Below, in pieces: positions 1 to 10,569 of a stretch of 64,000 bases of DNA. The stretch comes from Bactericera cockerelli (taxonomy: Eukaryota > Arthropoda > Insecta > Hemiptera > Triozidae): positions 15,001-79,000 of the forward strand of contig JAMCCL010000114.1 in the NCBI GenBank assembly GCA_024516035.1, given 5' to 3'. Every line of letters begins with the position of its first letter. Within the stretch, counting starts at the first letter, position 1. The translations under genes and the position numbers were made by a program. The notes beneath the pieces are model-generated. The model saw only the letters and a program-made list of their open reading frames with translations, did no database searches and had not been told where the DNA came from.

Positions 1-675
1 TAACCTTTGGAAAGCAAATTTCCGGCCCCCATGCAAAATAAAACTGTGTATTCAAAAATGTATCATGTTGACAAGGCATCTTTTGACAAAAAATTTCCCT
101 TTTCAACTTCCCTCTACTGTGGAATAGTCACAATCAACTTTTGTTTCCAACCAAAACAATGGGAAGACATGTATCCACCATACAGTTCCGCGGGAATGGT
201 AGCCAATGGGAAACAGCCTTTTCAATGCAGGTGCTCATCCACAACTGGGTAGACCAAACAAATGACGTGGGCTTTCTGAATCTCTTCTGTCAATTCATCA
301 ACGTTTGATCAACCCTGAAAATTAAAAAATCACAAGACAATTTTTTACAGTCTTTCCCATCATGGGGTTCAGCATGGGAAATTTTAAATTGATTGATGAC
401 ATCTCATCTCCTGGTCATGTACCCTATTATATTTACATCTTTTTCTGATAGGATTTGAAAATTACTAAAATTAAGTAACAAAACAATAGATAAGATTTAA
501 AAAAATGATAAATCCAACTTTTTGGAAATATAAATTTAAATAAAAAACCTAATTAAACTAAATTTTTGCTTGAATTTTAAATTTTTTTGGGTATGTCACT
601 TATAACCTTATGATGAAAATGTATACTTTTTATGAAGAAAAATTTTTTGGGGACAAAAAGCTGTATGGATTTGAT
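1..675. other. Unannotated AT-rich flank
   Basis: I see no coding region, RNA gene or recognisable repeat here. The sequence is AT-rich with short A/T runs, and the short open frames look like chance. Confidence 0.5.
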
Positions 676-757
676 GGCATTGTTTTGCCTCAGGCAATAA
701 ACTTGCACTTTGTTAATATTTTTTTTCTTGTCAATAAAGAGTTTTTATTATAATATA
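676..757 (+). mobile_element. LINE 3'-end fragment
   Basis: This piece carries a small inverted repeat of the form GCCTCAGGC followed by AATAAAC, then after a T-rich spacer the terminal TTGTCAATAAAGAG. The same two modules occur on the minus strand at 8341-8420, and related modules end in CTAATAAAG at 5995-6203 and 50042-50240. A conserved stem-loop followed by a polyadenylation signal and A-rich tail is what a 5'-truncated non-LTR retrotransposon leaves behind. No coding part remains. Confidence 0.45.
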
Positions 758-1472
<715 letters not shown>

Positions 1473-1656
1473 CTTTAGGGTGATTTTGTTATGCAGAGAC
1501 GTTTGATTGAAGTCCTGTGTGCATGCCAATTTAGAGTTTCTTTAATAAATAATTGTCAAGGGCAAAGTTTTCCATAAAGCAAGCTCAGACCACCCTGCGT
1601 GAGCCCTATAGGGAAAAGCAAAAACGTCTCTGCATAAACCCGCCTAAATATTCATT
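1473..1656. mobile_element. Short foldback (MITE-like) element
   Basis: A perfect 16-bp inverted repeat (TTATGCAGAGACGTTT at 1489-1504 and its complement at 1622-1637) is extended outward by imperfect matching beginning TTTAGG. The inside is about 120 bp and non-coding. This is the layout of a small non-autonomous DNA transposon, but I cannot identify the superfamily or a clear target-site duplication. Confidence 0.45.
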
Positions 1657-1894
1657 TTATGGCCCCTCAGAAAACCTTTATTGTCAAGTTTTTTCTAAAA
1701 ACTCAAAAGCTGAACATTAGGTATTTGATTTGTGTTTTTTTTTCCAAAATTTAACTCTTGTGTATTTTAACTATTTTCCATTTGCATATGTGCATCAGTC
1801 TCCTGAACATATTAAAAGTGAAATATTACTCAACTTGACCAAAAAAGTTGCAGTATTAAGCGCTGTCCTAAACTAGACTTTTACCAGGCCTTTG

Positions 1895-2048
1895 TTCCAA
1901 AAAGCACTCACTCTCATAATCTCCAATTCTCCCCTTTCAACTTTCACACAACAAACCCGATTGGTTTTAATTTGAACCCAATGACCAATCAGAGTGTGTT
2001 GTGTTATGGTTAAACAGAGATTTGGGGTTGAGTTTTCTGGAAACAGGC
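1895..2048. mobile_element. Foldback MITE, copy 1
   Basis: The left part reads from TTCCAAAAAGCACTC through TCTCCAATTCTCCCC. The right part, reverse complemented, shows a diverged version of the same series (TTCCAGAAAACTC, then CCCCAAATCTC). The arms are about 55 bp. A related copy with the same arms lies at 2900-3066, so this is an interspersed foldback family and not a chance palindrome. No protein is encoded. Confidence 0.5.
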
Positions 2049-2899
2049 TACAGATTACTATTGGAGTCACTTTAAATACCTAATAAAAGGATTTTTTTTT
2101 TAGTGCATCTGGCACTGCAAAAAATAAAAATTTTGACTCATTTTTACAATTTCCCTTCATAGTAGAAGATCTCAAACCTTACCTCTCAAAGTTAAATGGG
2201 GTTTCATCATGCAATCAAAGAGAAATTTGGATGTTTGATCAGGAGATAAAAGACATCTTTCATATTTCAAAGGGAGGCAACAAGAGCAGTAAAAATAACT
2301 GTTGTTAAAAAATTTAAAACTACGGGGGGAAAATAACGGTAACAAAAGTTATCAGATCCTTATCACAATTTCAGATACATAGCACGGAAATGATAATGAT
2401 AATTTGGGTGATTAGGCAGCCCACTAACTACTGCACACTGCACATACAAAGAACTTTAAATCCCACAAGAATAATGAATTCAAACAAAAAGGCCCCCTGC
2501 AGAGATCTAAAAATGAGTCAATTTTTTTCAATAGAACCTTAAATTTTACTTCAACATCTTTATTTTTTTTGTAAGATTGAAAAAAGGGAGGAAGTGAATC
2601 ACAATCAAGTGACAATTATTTTAAATTTAAACACCTCCCCCCACTTCCTCATGCTCGCCATTTTTTCAAAAATAAACAAACATCTGTCTTCACCAGTGTT
2701 GCCAGATCCAATTTTAGCGTTATGCACACAATTTTGTTAGCGTTATGCACACATGAATTTATTCTAGGTTTTTTAGTGTTTTACTGATAACAACAGCAGT
2801 ATTACTGTATGGTTATTACTGTAAATCTTGAAAGTTCAAACTCTCTTACAGTACTGTCACCGACGTGCCGAGGCTGACCGCACGGTGACCTGTAGCCGG
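2049..2899. other. Mostly unannotated; one short direct repeat
   Basis: The only structure I see is TTAGCGTTATGCACACA occurring twice in a row, near 2715 and 2738. The rest is AT-rich and not recognised. Confidence 0.4.
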
Positions 2900-3066
2900 T
2901 TCCAGAAACACTCTCCACACTCAAAACTCCTAATCTCCCTTTCAACCGTACAATGTCACCACACAAAGCACTCTGGAAAAATTGACACAAATAACCAATT
3001 AGAGTACGTTGAGTGACGGTTGAAAGGGAGAATTGGGGATTATGAGAGTGAGAGTACTTTCCGGAA
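2900..3066. mobile_element. Foldback MITE, copy 2
   Basis: The arms pair well. The left carries CTAATCTCCCTTTCAACCG, and the right, reverse complemented, carries AATTCTCCCTTTCAACCG, both preceded by an ACTCTC stretch and a TTCC-GAAA motif. The arms are about 55 bp around a loop of about 55 bp. The family matches the copy about 850 bp upstream. Confidence 0.55.
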
Positions 3067-3127
3067 TGAGGGCATGGGTTCAAATCACGACTGGGTAGAA
3101 AATTTTCAATCTTTAGGTACTTTATCA

Positions 3128-3172
3128 GATGTCCAGGGTCCACTCATACTTCGTGAGGAAAAAATGAGTAGT
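3128..3172 (+). mobile_element. SINE family A, internal fragment
   Basis: The stretch GGGTCCACTCATACTTCG followed by TGAGGAAAAAATGAGTAG matches the body of the tRNA-derived SINE seen complete at 51064-51334 and 13638-13902. The tRNA-like head is missing here. Confidence 0.5.
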
Positions 3173-3584
3173 TTTTTGTATGAATAACGACCCGTTGTGG
3201 CACCTAAGTTTAAAGAAAATAATGCAACGAATTACATAAGCAAAGGATGTAATATTATGCTTTTAGTAATGTCGTTCTACCTACGAAAAATATGTTAAAC
3301 GTTAATTATTTGAAATTTTGGGACAGTATTCGTTATGACGAAAAATCAAGCGTTTAAATTTGAGAGAAAAGCCAGTAGGAAAAGTTACTAGGTTGGGACG
3401 GAATACGGTATCGCCCAAGGCGCCAGCTTACCATTTGAAGCAGCGAAAGAAAAGTGCCGCCAAATCCGACTCCGCTGCGATTCCCAAACCCCAAAGGTTT
3501 TCCGTACGTGCAAAACAAATGCACTACCCCATTTCCCCCCTCGGGCCCCGTCGTGACTTACTTTCAGTTTTATTTATGTTTAAT
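3173..3584. other. No feature recognised
   Basis: A short open frame at 3360-3617 has no recognisable domain and no supporting context, so I do not call it a gene. Confidence 0.4.
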
Positions 3585-4190
3585 TTGACATTTTCATGTC
3601 TTTGCTCTGGGTCATAACCAAAATTATGTACGAAAATTTTGTAACGAAATTAAGTAACGATATTATTTTAACGATATTAAGTAACGATAATATGTAACGA
3701 TATTATGTAACGGGTATTATGTAACGAAATTATGTAACGAAATATTAAATTATAAAAAGGAGAAGAGAACAAGTATGTGTCCCTGCGCACAATACGAAAA
3801 ATTTGGTCAGTTAAGTTTTAGACCTTGAATAGTAAAGATGAAAATGGGCCCAAAGGTTGCAGACTCGAATGCAAGCGTTTTTTGACATTTTCCCTGTCTT
3901 TGCTCTGGCACAATAACCAAAATTATGTGACGAAATTATGTAACGAAAAATTATGTAAAGAAATTATGTAACGATATTATGTAACGAAATTGAATTGTAA
4001 AGGGAGAGTAGGAAAGTGGTTGGCATGCGCACAATGGCGAATTATGAATTGTAGAGGAGAGAAGAGAAGAAGGTATGTGTCATGCGCACAATACGAGAAA
4101 TTTCGGTCCAGTTGGAGTTTGGACCTTGATGAAGAAAGATGCAAACAGTCCCAATGGTTGCAGATCGTATCAAGCGTTTTTATTTTAACA
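3585..4190. repeat. Diverged tandem duplication of ~300 bp with AT minisatellite
   Basis: Two successive units share the same order of blocks: a TGACATTTTC...GTCTTTGCTCTGG block, AACCAAAATTATG, a run of roughly 13-bp TAACGAAATTATG-like repeats (about 3640-3750 and 3925-3992), a GAGAAGAGAA block, then TATGTGTC..TGCGCACAATACGA, a GGACCTTGA-like block and a GGTTGCAGA block ending near AAGCGTTTTT. The units differ by many substitutions and small indels, so the duplication is old. Confidence 0.6.
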
Positions 4191-4195
4191 GACAA

Positions 4196-4233
4196 AAATT
4201 TTAACATCGCTTTCAACTGCATGGTCATATCGT
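4196..4233 (-). mobile_element. 5S-like SINE (family F) tail fragment
   Basis: The stretch TTTTAACATCGCTTTCAACT followed by GCATGGTCATATCG is the reverse complement of the 3' tail shared by the 5S-like SINEs at 4350-4497 and 41010-41155. It abuts a tRNA-like SINE head. Confidence 0.45.
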
Positions 4234-4312
4234 GTCACCGTGGCAGAGTTGAGTTAGCGCCTACGTGTATTGTACGCATGGTAGACCTGGGTTCGATTCC
4301 CAGCGGTGCACG
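4234..4312 (+). mobile_element. SINE family A, tRNA-like head
   Basis: The sequence begins GTCACCGTGGCAGAGTTGAG and ends with a T-arm/B-box like GGTTCGATTCC followed by the matching acceptor half GGTGCACG. It resembles a tRNA, with pol III A- and B-box spacing. The fuller copies at 13638-13902 and 51064-51334 show that this head belongs to a SINE, so I do not call it a functional tRNA. The SINE body is absent here. Confidence 0.5.
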
Positions 4313-4349
4313 AATTTTTTTGTATGATGTCGCGTTATTTCTCGTAGAT

Positions 4350-4497
4350 TCACCGTAGGATCACCGGAGTTAAGCAACCTTCCAGCGAGGTGAAGACTTC
4401 GCATTTCGGCTTGAAGTTAATGTGGGTACCAGGTTTATTTCCTGCGAATGGAGGGTAACACCCTTCGTCGTGATATGACCATACATTTGAAAACTAA
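4350..4497 (+). mobile_element. 5S-rRNA-like SINE (family F)
   Basis: The block ATCACCGGAGTTAAGCAACC resembles the central region of 5S rRNA (consensus around GAAGTTAAGCAACGTCG). The 3' half contains GAATGGAGGGTAACACCC and CGTCGTGATATGACCAT, which recur in other copies in this window. 5S-derived SINEs (SINE3 type) are an established class. That this is one is my inference from the block and the shared tail. Confidence 0.5.
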
Positions 4498-5069
4498 AAT
4501 TATAAAAAAAATAAAGCCCGAGGATTTTTCTCTCTCATCTCACATCTGTCGAGGGATTTCTTGTTTTTTTTTTCCCCCACACAGTCCTGTTGCTCGGGTG
4601 CGTTCCTTATCAATCCTTATCAATTATTTCCCTAACCGCTCTACAACAAGAAATTTTCGGTCACATTATTTTAAGACATTTTTATTTTTTATCACGAAAA
4701 AAACATCGGGTCAAAAGTGTTGAATTTTTCGGAGTTACAAAATCAAAATTATGACTAATCAATTGCACACTTTGTACGAAAAAATATGTTACTTTCTCAT
4801 CAACTGATAAGGAAGAAAATTAACAAATAATTTTTATTCATTCTTCACATTGATCAGTCCTAATTAACATCACATAGTTGTACGTCCTTTTTATAACTTC
4901 CTTTTAAATAATAATTTAAAAATGTTTTATTTTACGAAAGCCTAACTAGCCATTTTTGTGTACTAGAATAATTAGTATTTCTGTTGTACCTAGAGGTACT
5001 TAAATATTTTTTTCAGTTTTCTCTAAATTTAGTACCAGTGTCTAAATTCTAAAACATCCGATGTTCCCA
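4498..5069. other. No feature recognised
   Basis: AT-rich sequence without recognisable genes or repeat families. Confidence 0.4.
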
Positions 5070-5147
5070 GATCAAACACCTCGGCCCAGGTGTGAAGAAC
5101 GCCTATACAAATAAAGAGATAGCGCGGCAGATTGTAAGGTAACGGAA
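5070..5147 (+). repeat. 77-bp interspersed repeat, copy 1
   Basis: About 77 bp starting ATCAAACACCTCGGCCCAGG and ending AAGGTAACGGAA recur at 59051-59129 with only a handful of differences. The core is a GC-rich dyad, imperfect here and a perfect 18-bp palindrome in the other copy. I do not recognise the family. Confidence 0.55.
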
Positions 5148-5994
5148 TAAATAGGTCTAATCATCTAACAAGAAAAACAAGTCGGTTCGTTGATTTTAAA
5201 TTTCTCGTGTTATGATTTTCAATTGACTCATATTAAATTTCTGGTGTTATTAAAATGTTTACCCACATCAGAAAATAGAGAAATTTTAAACACCAGTCTC
5301 TTTTTGTACACCTGACACCTAACTGTAACAAACTGTTTTGAATTTGAAGTTTCTTGAGTTACCCGTTTGTAACGTAAAAATATAATACCTACGTCTTACA
5401 TGTCCTAGGTTCATGATACATTAATTGGACACCCATTATTATTTTTTTTTTTTAATTTTATTAAATCTAACTACATACTGTGGTACAGTTGGTACACTTA
5501 TTAACGTGTACCCTGTACCCATGTATACAGGGTATAATTTTTGTCGAAGTAATAACAAAATATAATACATGATGGTATTTAATAAATAGTTTTAATAAAT
5601 AGTAGATACATAATATTTATAGTGTGCCCGTACGGTACTTGTAACTCTTCTGTAACTTCAGAAGAAGTTATAACACTGATAACTGAACCTAAAGTTTTGA
5701 AATTTTAACTTACGTCTAAATCCATTGCAATTGACATTCTTTTATGGTAGGTATTATTGCTCATACACATGTCCCCGGGGTAATTACTCAATGGGAGACT
5801 ACTGTTAAACCATTAAATGTATGGAAAAACAAAATGGACGGGTGATAAACAATACAAGTGATTCATGACACATTGACACACTGTCCATTCTTTGACTCAA
5901 CATACATTATGTATTATAAAAATTCTGCTGTACCTACATAATAGGTAGGTACAATACATTTAATAATCTCAAATAAAGTGGAAGAGTTTATTTG
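5148..5994. other. No feature recognised
   Basis: AT-rich sequence upstream of the receptor start. I see no promoter element I could defend. Confidence 0.4.
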
Positions 5995-6203
5995 AGCATA
6001 ATCTAAATAAGGGTTGGGTGGAAGAGATTGCCACAGGCAATAATCCCGCCCTTTAGGTAGGACATTATTGTTATTTTCTCTTTTACTTATTTATTTTGTC
6101 ATTTGTTTGTTTTTTTTTTTTTTTTTTTTCTTAATTTTATACTGTTACGATTGTACATTGTTCTCCTAATAAAGCTTAAAAAAAAAATAAAAAAAAAGTT
6201 GAT
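5995..6203 (+). mobile_element. LINE 3' end with poly(A)
   Basis: The module GGTTGGGTGGAAGAGATTGC, the dyad ATTGCCACAGGCAAT and CCCGCCCTTTAGGTAGGAC are followed by a T-rich tract, then TTCTCCTAATAAAGC and an A-rich tail. The same module is seen at 50042-50240 and 50738-50795. This is the 3' untranslated end of a 5'-truncated non-LTR retrotransposon. Its tail ends about 100 bp before the receptor start codon. Confidence 0.55.
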
Positions 6204-6305
6204 GTCAAAAATCATAATCTTAAAGTGACCAATTACCATCATACATAAAATAATAAAAGACCTGCCTCATATTTTCGACGTAAGTTCGCTTAAGATCGAC
6301 GAACA
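6204..6305 (+). promoter_or_regulatory. Putative 5' leader of the receptor exon 1
   Basis: Only about 100 bp separate the LINE tail from the ATG. The sequence is AT-rich with TTCGACGTAAGTTCGC near its end. It is either a short 5' UTR or the last part of an upstream intron or exon. A transcription start cannot be seen. Confidence 0.25.
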
Positions 6306-6669
6306 ATGGACGGTCTGAACGTCCCGTACACCATCTGCGAGGTTCTGGTGGCGCTGGGAGCTGTCATAGGCAACTCGCTCGTCATAGTGGCTTTCTTTCG
6401 AGAGCGTCGCCTCCGCCGTCGGACCAACTACTACATCGTGTCCCTGGCAGTGGCGGACCTACTCGTGGGTCTAGTGGGCATCCCCTGTGCCCTGCTGGCC
6501 AGCGTGGGTCTGCCACGTCATCTGTACGGCTGTCTGCTGACCATATCCCTCCTGGTGGTTCTGTGCACCATCTCCATCTTCTGTCTGGTGGCTGTGTCGG
6601 TGGACCGCTACTGGGCGATTCTGTTCCCGATGGGCTACGCGAGGAATGTGACCACCAAGATTGCGATCT
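6306..6669 (+). CDS. AdoR: Adenosine receptor-like GPCR, exon 1 (N-terminus to start of TM4)
   Basis: This is the first coding exon of a rhodopsin-family receptor of the adenosine receptor group. Such receptors bind extracellular adenosine at the plasma membrane and signal through G proteins. The ATG gives a very short N-terminus (about 8 residues), as in adenosine receptors. TM1 carries GNSLV, TM2 carries SLAVADLLVG, and TM3 starts at Cys76 (the conserved disulfide partner) and ends in SVDRYWAI with Asp100-Arg101-Tyr102 (DRY). The exon ends after the first base of codon 122 at a consensus donor GTGAGT (6670-6675), so the phase is 1. It continues 42 kb downstream at 49034. The GC-rich coding bases contrast with the AT-rich flanks. 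The family call is strong; the exact orthologue name is inferred. Confidence 0.88.
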
Positions 6670-7059
6670 GTGAGTAATGATTTTATTTTCTTATATTCCA
6701 GTGACAGAAATTTTGTAGAAGCCCAATGTGTGTTAACTACGCCGTCGAAAAGCGAAACTTTGTGAAATCATTAAATTTGTACCTTGTTGGTACGTACCAT
6801 ATATACCTATTTCGCGGCAAGGAGCATGCTCCCAGCCAGCGTCGATGGCACGTTGCATACACCAGTTCTAATAAGATCTCTGAATTTGGGCAACATCAAG
6901 TGAGGTCAGAACGACTCAAATTCGACCCCTTGTGATGCTGGCTGTTCCTGGCCAAACCCATCTTAGATGATTTTAATGTGGGTAGCTGATTTTTGAGTTT
7001 CCAGCAAAGCGAGAATAAAACCCCATTCTCAAATGATATCAAGGTTAAAATATCGTTAA

Positions 7060-7112
7060 GCAACAACAACAAATTACTTCTTTTTTTTGGGGGGGGGGGG
7101 GGGGAGGGGGTG
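7060..7112 (+). repeat. AAC run and G-rich run
   Basis: A short CAACAACAAC run is followed by T8 and then a run of about 14 G, an A and five more G. The G run could form a quadruplex or could be an assembly-sensitive homopolymer. The surrounding intron (6676-7469) holds nothing else I recognise. Confidence 0.5.
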
Positions 7113-7469
7113 AAGCAGATTTTCGCAAAATGGTCAATTATAATAATTACAATTGACATGACTCATTCTCAAAACCCTGTCACCAGGAAAACTCACCTTA
7201 TTATTTACATTAAGGCAGAATTAATATTATTATTTAATAACCTTTGCTCGAGACACCGCACCTTATTGGTTGGAAATCACCAGCCACCATAGCATTTATT
7301 TCACCTGTCACGCCAAGATATGGAACTCTTTTGTCTTTGTTTTCACAAGTGGGTGTTGGGCTCTAGCTGGGTATATGTATGTATACTACAACTCAATGAT
7401 ACAATGGATATTATTAACCCGAGTAATTGAATTTAAATCCAAAATTTCAGCGGAAAAAGCTCTAGCCTT

Positions 7470-7501
7470 TCCTCTTCTCTCTCTTTCTCTCTCTCTCCAT
7501 T

Positions 7502-7532
<31 letters not shown>

Positions 7533-7790
7533 ATCCTTCCCTTTTTTTCCTCTCTTCTGTTTCTCTTTTGAACCCCTCTGCTCTCTTTCGCTTTTAATTC
7601 ATACAACTAATTGATAACGTAAATAAAAGATTTTTAATTAAATTTCAATGGTTTTCTCCCAATATTAGGTACATACACTTTATTTGTTCCGCTCTCTCTC
7701 TCTATCTCTCCTCCTCCTCCTCCTCCTCCTCCTCCTCCTCCTCTCTCTCTCTCTCTCTCTCCCACTCACACTCACACTCCTTTTTCCCCC
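7470..7790 (+). repeat. CT and CTC microsatellites
   Basis: Runs of (CT)n around 7470-7545 and 7690-7765 flank a (CTC)n run near 7709-7743. They generate low-complexity Ser/Leu-rich open frames that are not genes. Confidence 0.75.
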
Positions 7791-8340
7791 TCTCCCTCCC
7801 AATCTCTCACCATAACCACCCTCTACAGAGTGTACACCAACTGTGTTTAAATTTTCAAGGATTCTAAAAATAAGAATTGAAAAAAATTAATGTAGTCATA
7901 CCAGTAACATCAACATTGCCATTGTTTCAAAACTTCCTAAAAAGTTATCCTACGCTAGAAAGTCCTCAATTTTCTGTACGGAATCAATCAAAGTATATTT
8001 TTTCTTCTTTTTTTATAAAGTTTGATTTTAACTTTTGTTCTTCTCTTCTTCCTGGGGCACCATGGAAAATGGGCGGGCTATCTTAAACCGTGTGATTTGA
8101 ACATTGTACAAAATATTCTCTCTGTCCTTGAAAGTTCTAGTAATACAACTTTCTGACAATGGCGCCGAATTCAAGCCCAAAAAGATGTACGGCAATGCCT
8201 CATTGTGTAGATTAGGGTTTGGAAAATTCAGAGAGGGCCATGCGGCCATGCCTCGGGCCGTACCTAACACGGGTGCAGCTCTCCCCGAAGGTATTTCGTA
8301 TCACTGTAGTTTCAGTCTCAAGGAAACTTATTATTTTATA
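7791..8340. other. No feature recognised
   Basis: Intron sequence. A palindrome-poor stretch near 8150-8290 contains a moderately GC-rich segment, but I see no match to a known family. Confidence 0.4.
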
Positions 8341-8420
8341 TATAAGATAATAACTCTTTATTGACAATAATAATATTGACAAAGGGCGTGATTATTGTCT
8401 GAGGCAATCTCTGCCATCTT
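8341..8420 (-). mobile_element. LINE 3'-end fragment
   Basis: Read on the minus strand, it has GAGATTGCCTCAGACAATAA, then CACGCCCTTTGTC, then TTGTCAATAAAGAGTTATTA. This matches the 3'-end modules at 676-757 and 5995-6203. Confidence 0.5.
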
Positions 8421-8540
8421 TTCTATAATCTCCGCCTATAATTTTACTCATAGGACTCCAAACTCTTGGATACCCAGGACAAGAGCTGGAACTAGAATTA
8501 GTTACCTACCTCTGTATCCACAAAACACCAGTTAAGCTTT

Positions 8541-8747
8541 ATAATAATAATAATAACACTCTTGAGGGGAAGGTAACCACTAGGCGAGTTTAATGCTCAA
8601 ATCATTTTCTTCCACCTAACCCTAAGAGTCTTATTATTATGTGGTCACAAACTCAAATTAATGAGGAAAAATTCATGCACTGGGTGGGATTCGAACCAAC
8701 GGATTCCTACGCTACCTGGATTACCAGTCTAGCGCGCTAACCACACT
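8541..8747 (-). mobile_element. SINE family B
   Basis: The minus strand begins with a tRNA-like head (GTGGTTAGCGCGCTAGACTG class), has a B-box like GGTTCGAATCCCACCC, then ATTAATTTGAGTTTGTGACC, ACATAATAATAAGACTC and a tail ending in a Pu-rich ACTCTT-type and ATT repeats. Related copies are at 22140, 22560, 44588, 45994 and 49385. Confidence 0.65.
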
Positions 8748-8927
8748 AGGCGGCACTCTGTGAATCCAAAGATTCCAGAGGTCGCTGGTTCGAAACCCAG
8801 CCGGGACAGGACGAGTTATCCTCCCATTTGGGATTTTTACCACATAATAATATGTGGCTTACTGATGGAATAATGGGACTTTAATAGTCCTAATCGGGCA
8901 GTATAAATAAGGCGATATTATTATTAT
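8748..8927 (+). mobile_element. SINE family C, 5'-truncated
   Basis: It begins inside the tRNA-like head (GGCGGCACTCTGTGAATCC), has the B-box GGTTCGAAACCCAGCC, then GGGACAGGACGAGTTATCC, ACCACATAATAATATG, and ends with CTAATCGGGCAGTAT and an ATT-rich tail. It abuts SINE B directly, which suggests that one inserted into or beside the other. A full copy is at 13147-13337 on the minus strand. Confidence 0.65.
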
Positions 8928-8937
8928 CTCCAGTCAT

Positions 8938-9397
8938 TAGTGACATTCAATCTTACTACTTTAATAGCTCGAAGGAGACTAAGAGACATTATTTTTATAT
9001 ACAAACTGGTTAACAGTCAAATTGATTGTAGTTTCTTACTTTCAAAAGTAAAATTTCATGTGCCCAGAAGGTCTGCCAGACACCATCTTCCCTTTGTTTC
9101 AAACCCTTCTAACTTAGTTCCTATGGATAGACTTCTAAGTCTTTGTAACAAATATCCTGGCTTGGATTACTCTCAGTCTTTCACAGTGTTTACTAACACA
9201 ATAAAACACATGCTCTTGGTCTCCTAGACTTTATTATGTACCTACTTTAAGTTACCATAATTAGTTCAAGCTTTGTTTTTTCATACTCTTAAAATTGTTC
9301 TCTATAGTGTGTGCCACAATGTTATAGGTTGAATTCCAACTGTTTTGTTGTATACACTTTAATAAATAAATAAATTAAATTAAATTAAATTAAATTA
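8938..9397 (+). pseudogene. CR1/jockey-like LINE, C-terminal RT ORF fragment
   Basis: The translation from about 8940 to 9227 reads as the C-terminal end of a jockey/CR1-type ORF2. It shows the RRxLRDxxFIYKLVN motif, an LLSKVKFHVPRRSAR motif, and ends before an AATAAATAAA and (AATTA)n tail at 9360-9397. Only about the last 95 codons survive, so this is a 5'-truncated dead insertion in the same orientation as the host gene. Confidence 0.65.
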
Positions 9398-10066
9398 TGA
9401 AACTCTAGAATGGTTGCAGGAGAGACGCCACTGGTTCTAAAAGATTCACGTTCAGCAAGCTTCCCGAGTGTTCAATCTCAATCCACGAATTAGCAAGGCG
9501 CAAATCCCAAGGATTCGCACATTGAGGTTTATTGCTATTTTATTGAATTTAATCGTCTCCCAATCTCCTGATCTGGACGCGACCTGACTACACAATGAGT
9601 CTCCTGCAAAAATAGACACGAAGTTCGCAATTTGTTTTTTTCATTCACTTGGCGAAATGTAAACACCGTTTGTGACTATTTTTGTCTGTCCACGTATGGA
9701 GTACTAATAGTACTCCATATATGCTATGTTTGTAGTACTAATAGTAGGTACTCCATTTACTTACTATGTATGGAGTATTATAATAGTGTCTATTGGACTC
9801 CGCAGGAATGTGTGGTGTAAAGCCATTAAAAAATAGAAGACTTGAACTCTCCTTGAACGCTAATTAAGTAGGTAGGTACCTTACCTACTCTGTTTGCCAC
9901 CTACATACACATTACTGTTTTTGGTGGTTGTATAGGTGAAATATTGACAAAGATATTATTTCCTCCGGACGCCAAAATGGGAACTAAGCATAATTTTGAA
10001 CTTCTTCTATGTTGTCAAAGATGAGACCAATCTCAGTAGTAGATGAAGTTTCAATCGAAATATAAT
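9398..10066. other. Unannotated; small hairpin at 9694-9718
   Basis: A perfect 10-bp inverted repeat (TATGGAGTAC and complement) flanks TAATA, and the motif is echoed by imperfect copies to about 9780. Nothing else is recognised. Confidence 0.45.
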
Positions 10067-10312
10067 ACAGTCAAATCTGGATAAAAGAGAAACCTGGATG
10101 TAGGAGAACAATTTCCAGGTCCAATTCCCTCTTCTGTAAGGGGAAAGAACCTCTTTATAAGAGTAACCTGGATATAAGAGAACAATTTCAAGGTCCGATT
10201 CCCCTCTCTAGAAGGGAAAATATCCTCTTTATAAAAGTAACCTGGATATAAGAGAGGAAAATATTCGGGTCCCTTAAGTTCTCTTATATCCTGGTACAGG
10301 TTGGACTGTGTA
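10067..10312. mobile_element. Pogo/Tigger-like non-autonomous DNA element
   Basis: The left end reads ACAGTCAAATCTGGATAAAA and the right end, reverse complemented, reads CACAGTCCAACCTGTACCAG, consistent with diverged terminal inverted repeats of the CAGTC-AACCTGGATAT type found in pogo-like elements. Between them a unit of about 75 bp beginning AACCTGGATATAAGAGAACA occurs about three times. No transposase is encoded. Confidence 0.45.
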
Positions 10313-10569
10313 ATAAAAGAGAATGTAATAAAAGCAGTACCTACGAAAATAAAGCAAATAAAAGTGAAAAGATTTTGGTCAAATAAAAATTTAAATATAA
10401 AATGAGCAGAAACTCAAGCAATGACAAATACAGAAAACTGGCAAATTATTTTTAATGAAAAATAAAATGACATCGTTAAATTGCCTGTCACTTTTTGTAT
10501 TTGTTTTTTTCCTTCGTTTCACCTTATCCTAAACTTGGGGTGGGAAAAAAAGCCCTAGTGTGTGGATGC

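Noticed and set aside
5095..5130. A promoter or transcription-factor site in the GC-rich dyad upstream of the receptor
   Set aside because: The same 77-bp sequence occurs inside intron 2, so it is a dispersed repeat and not specific to the upstream region.
6670..6677. Receptor exon 1 ending as a short protein at the in-frame stop near 6675
   Set aside because: The consensus donor GTGAGT at 6670 and in-phase continuation into TM4 at 49034 show that the stop is intronic.
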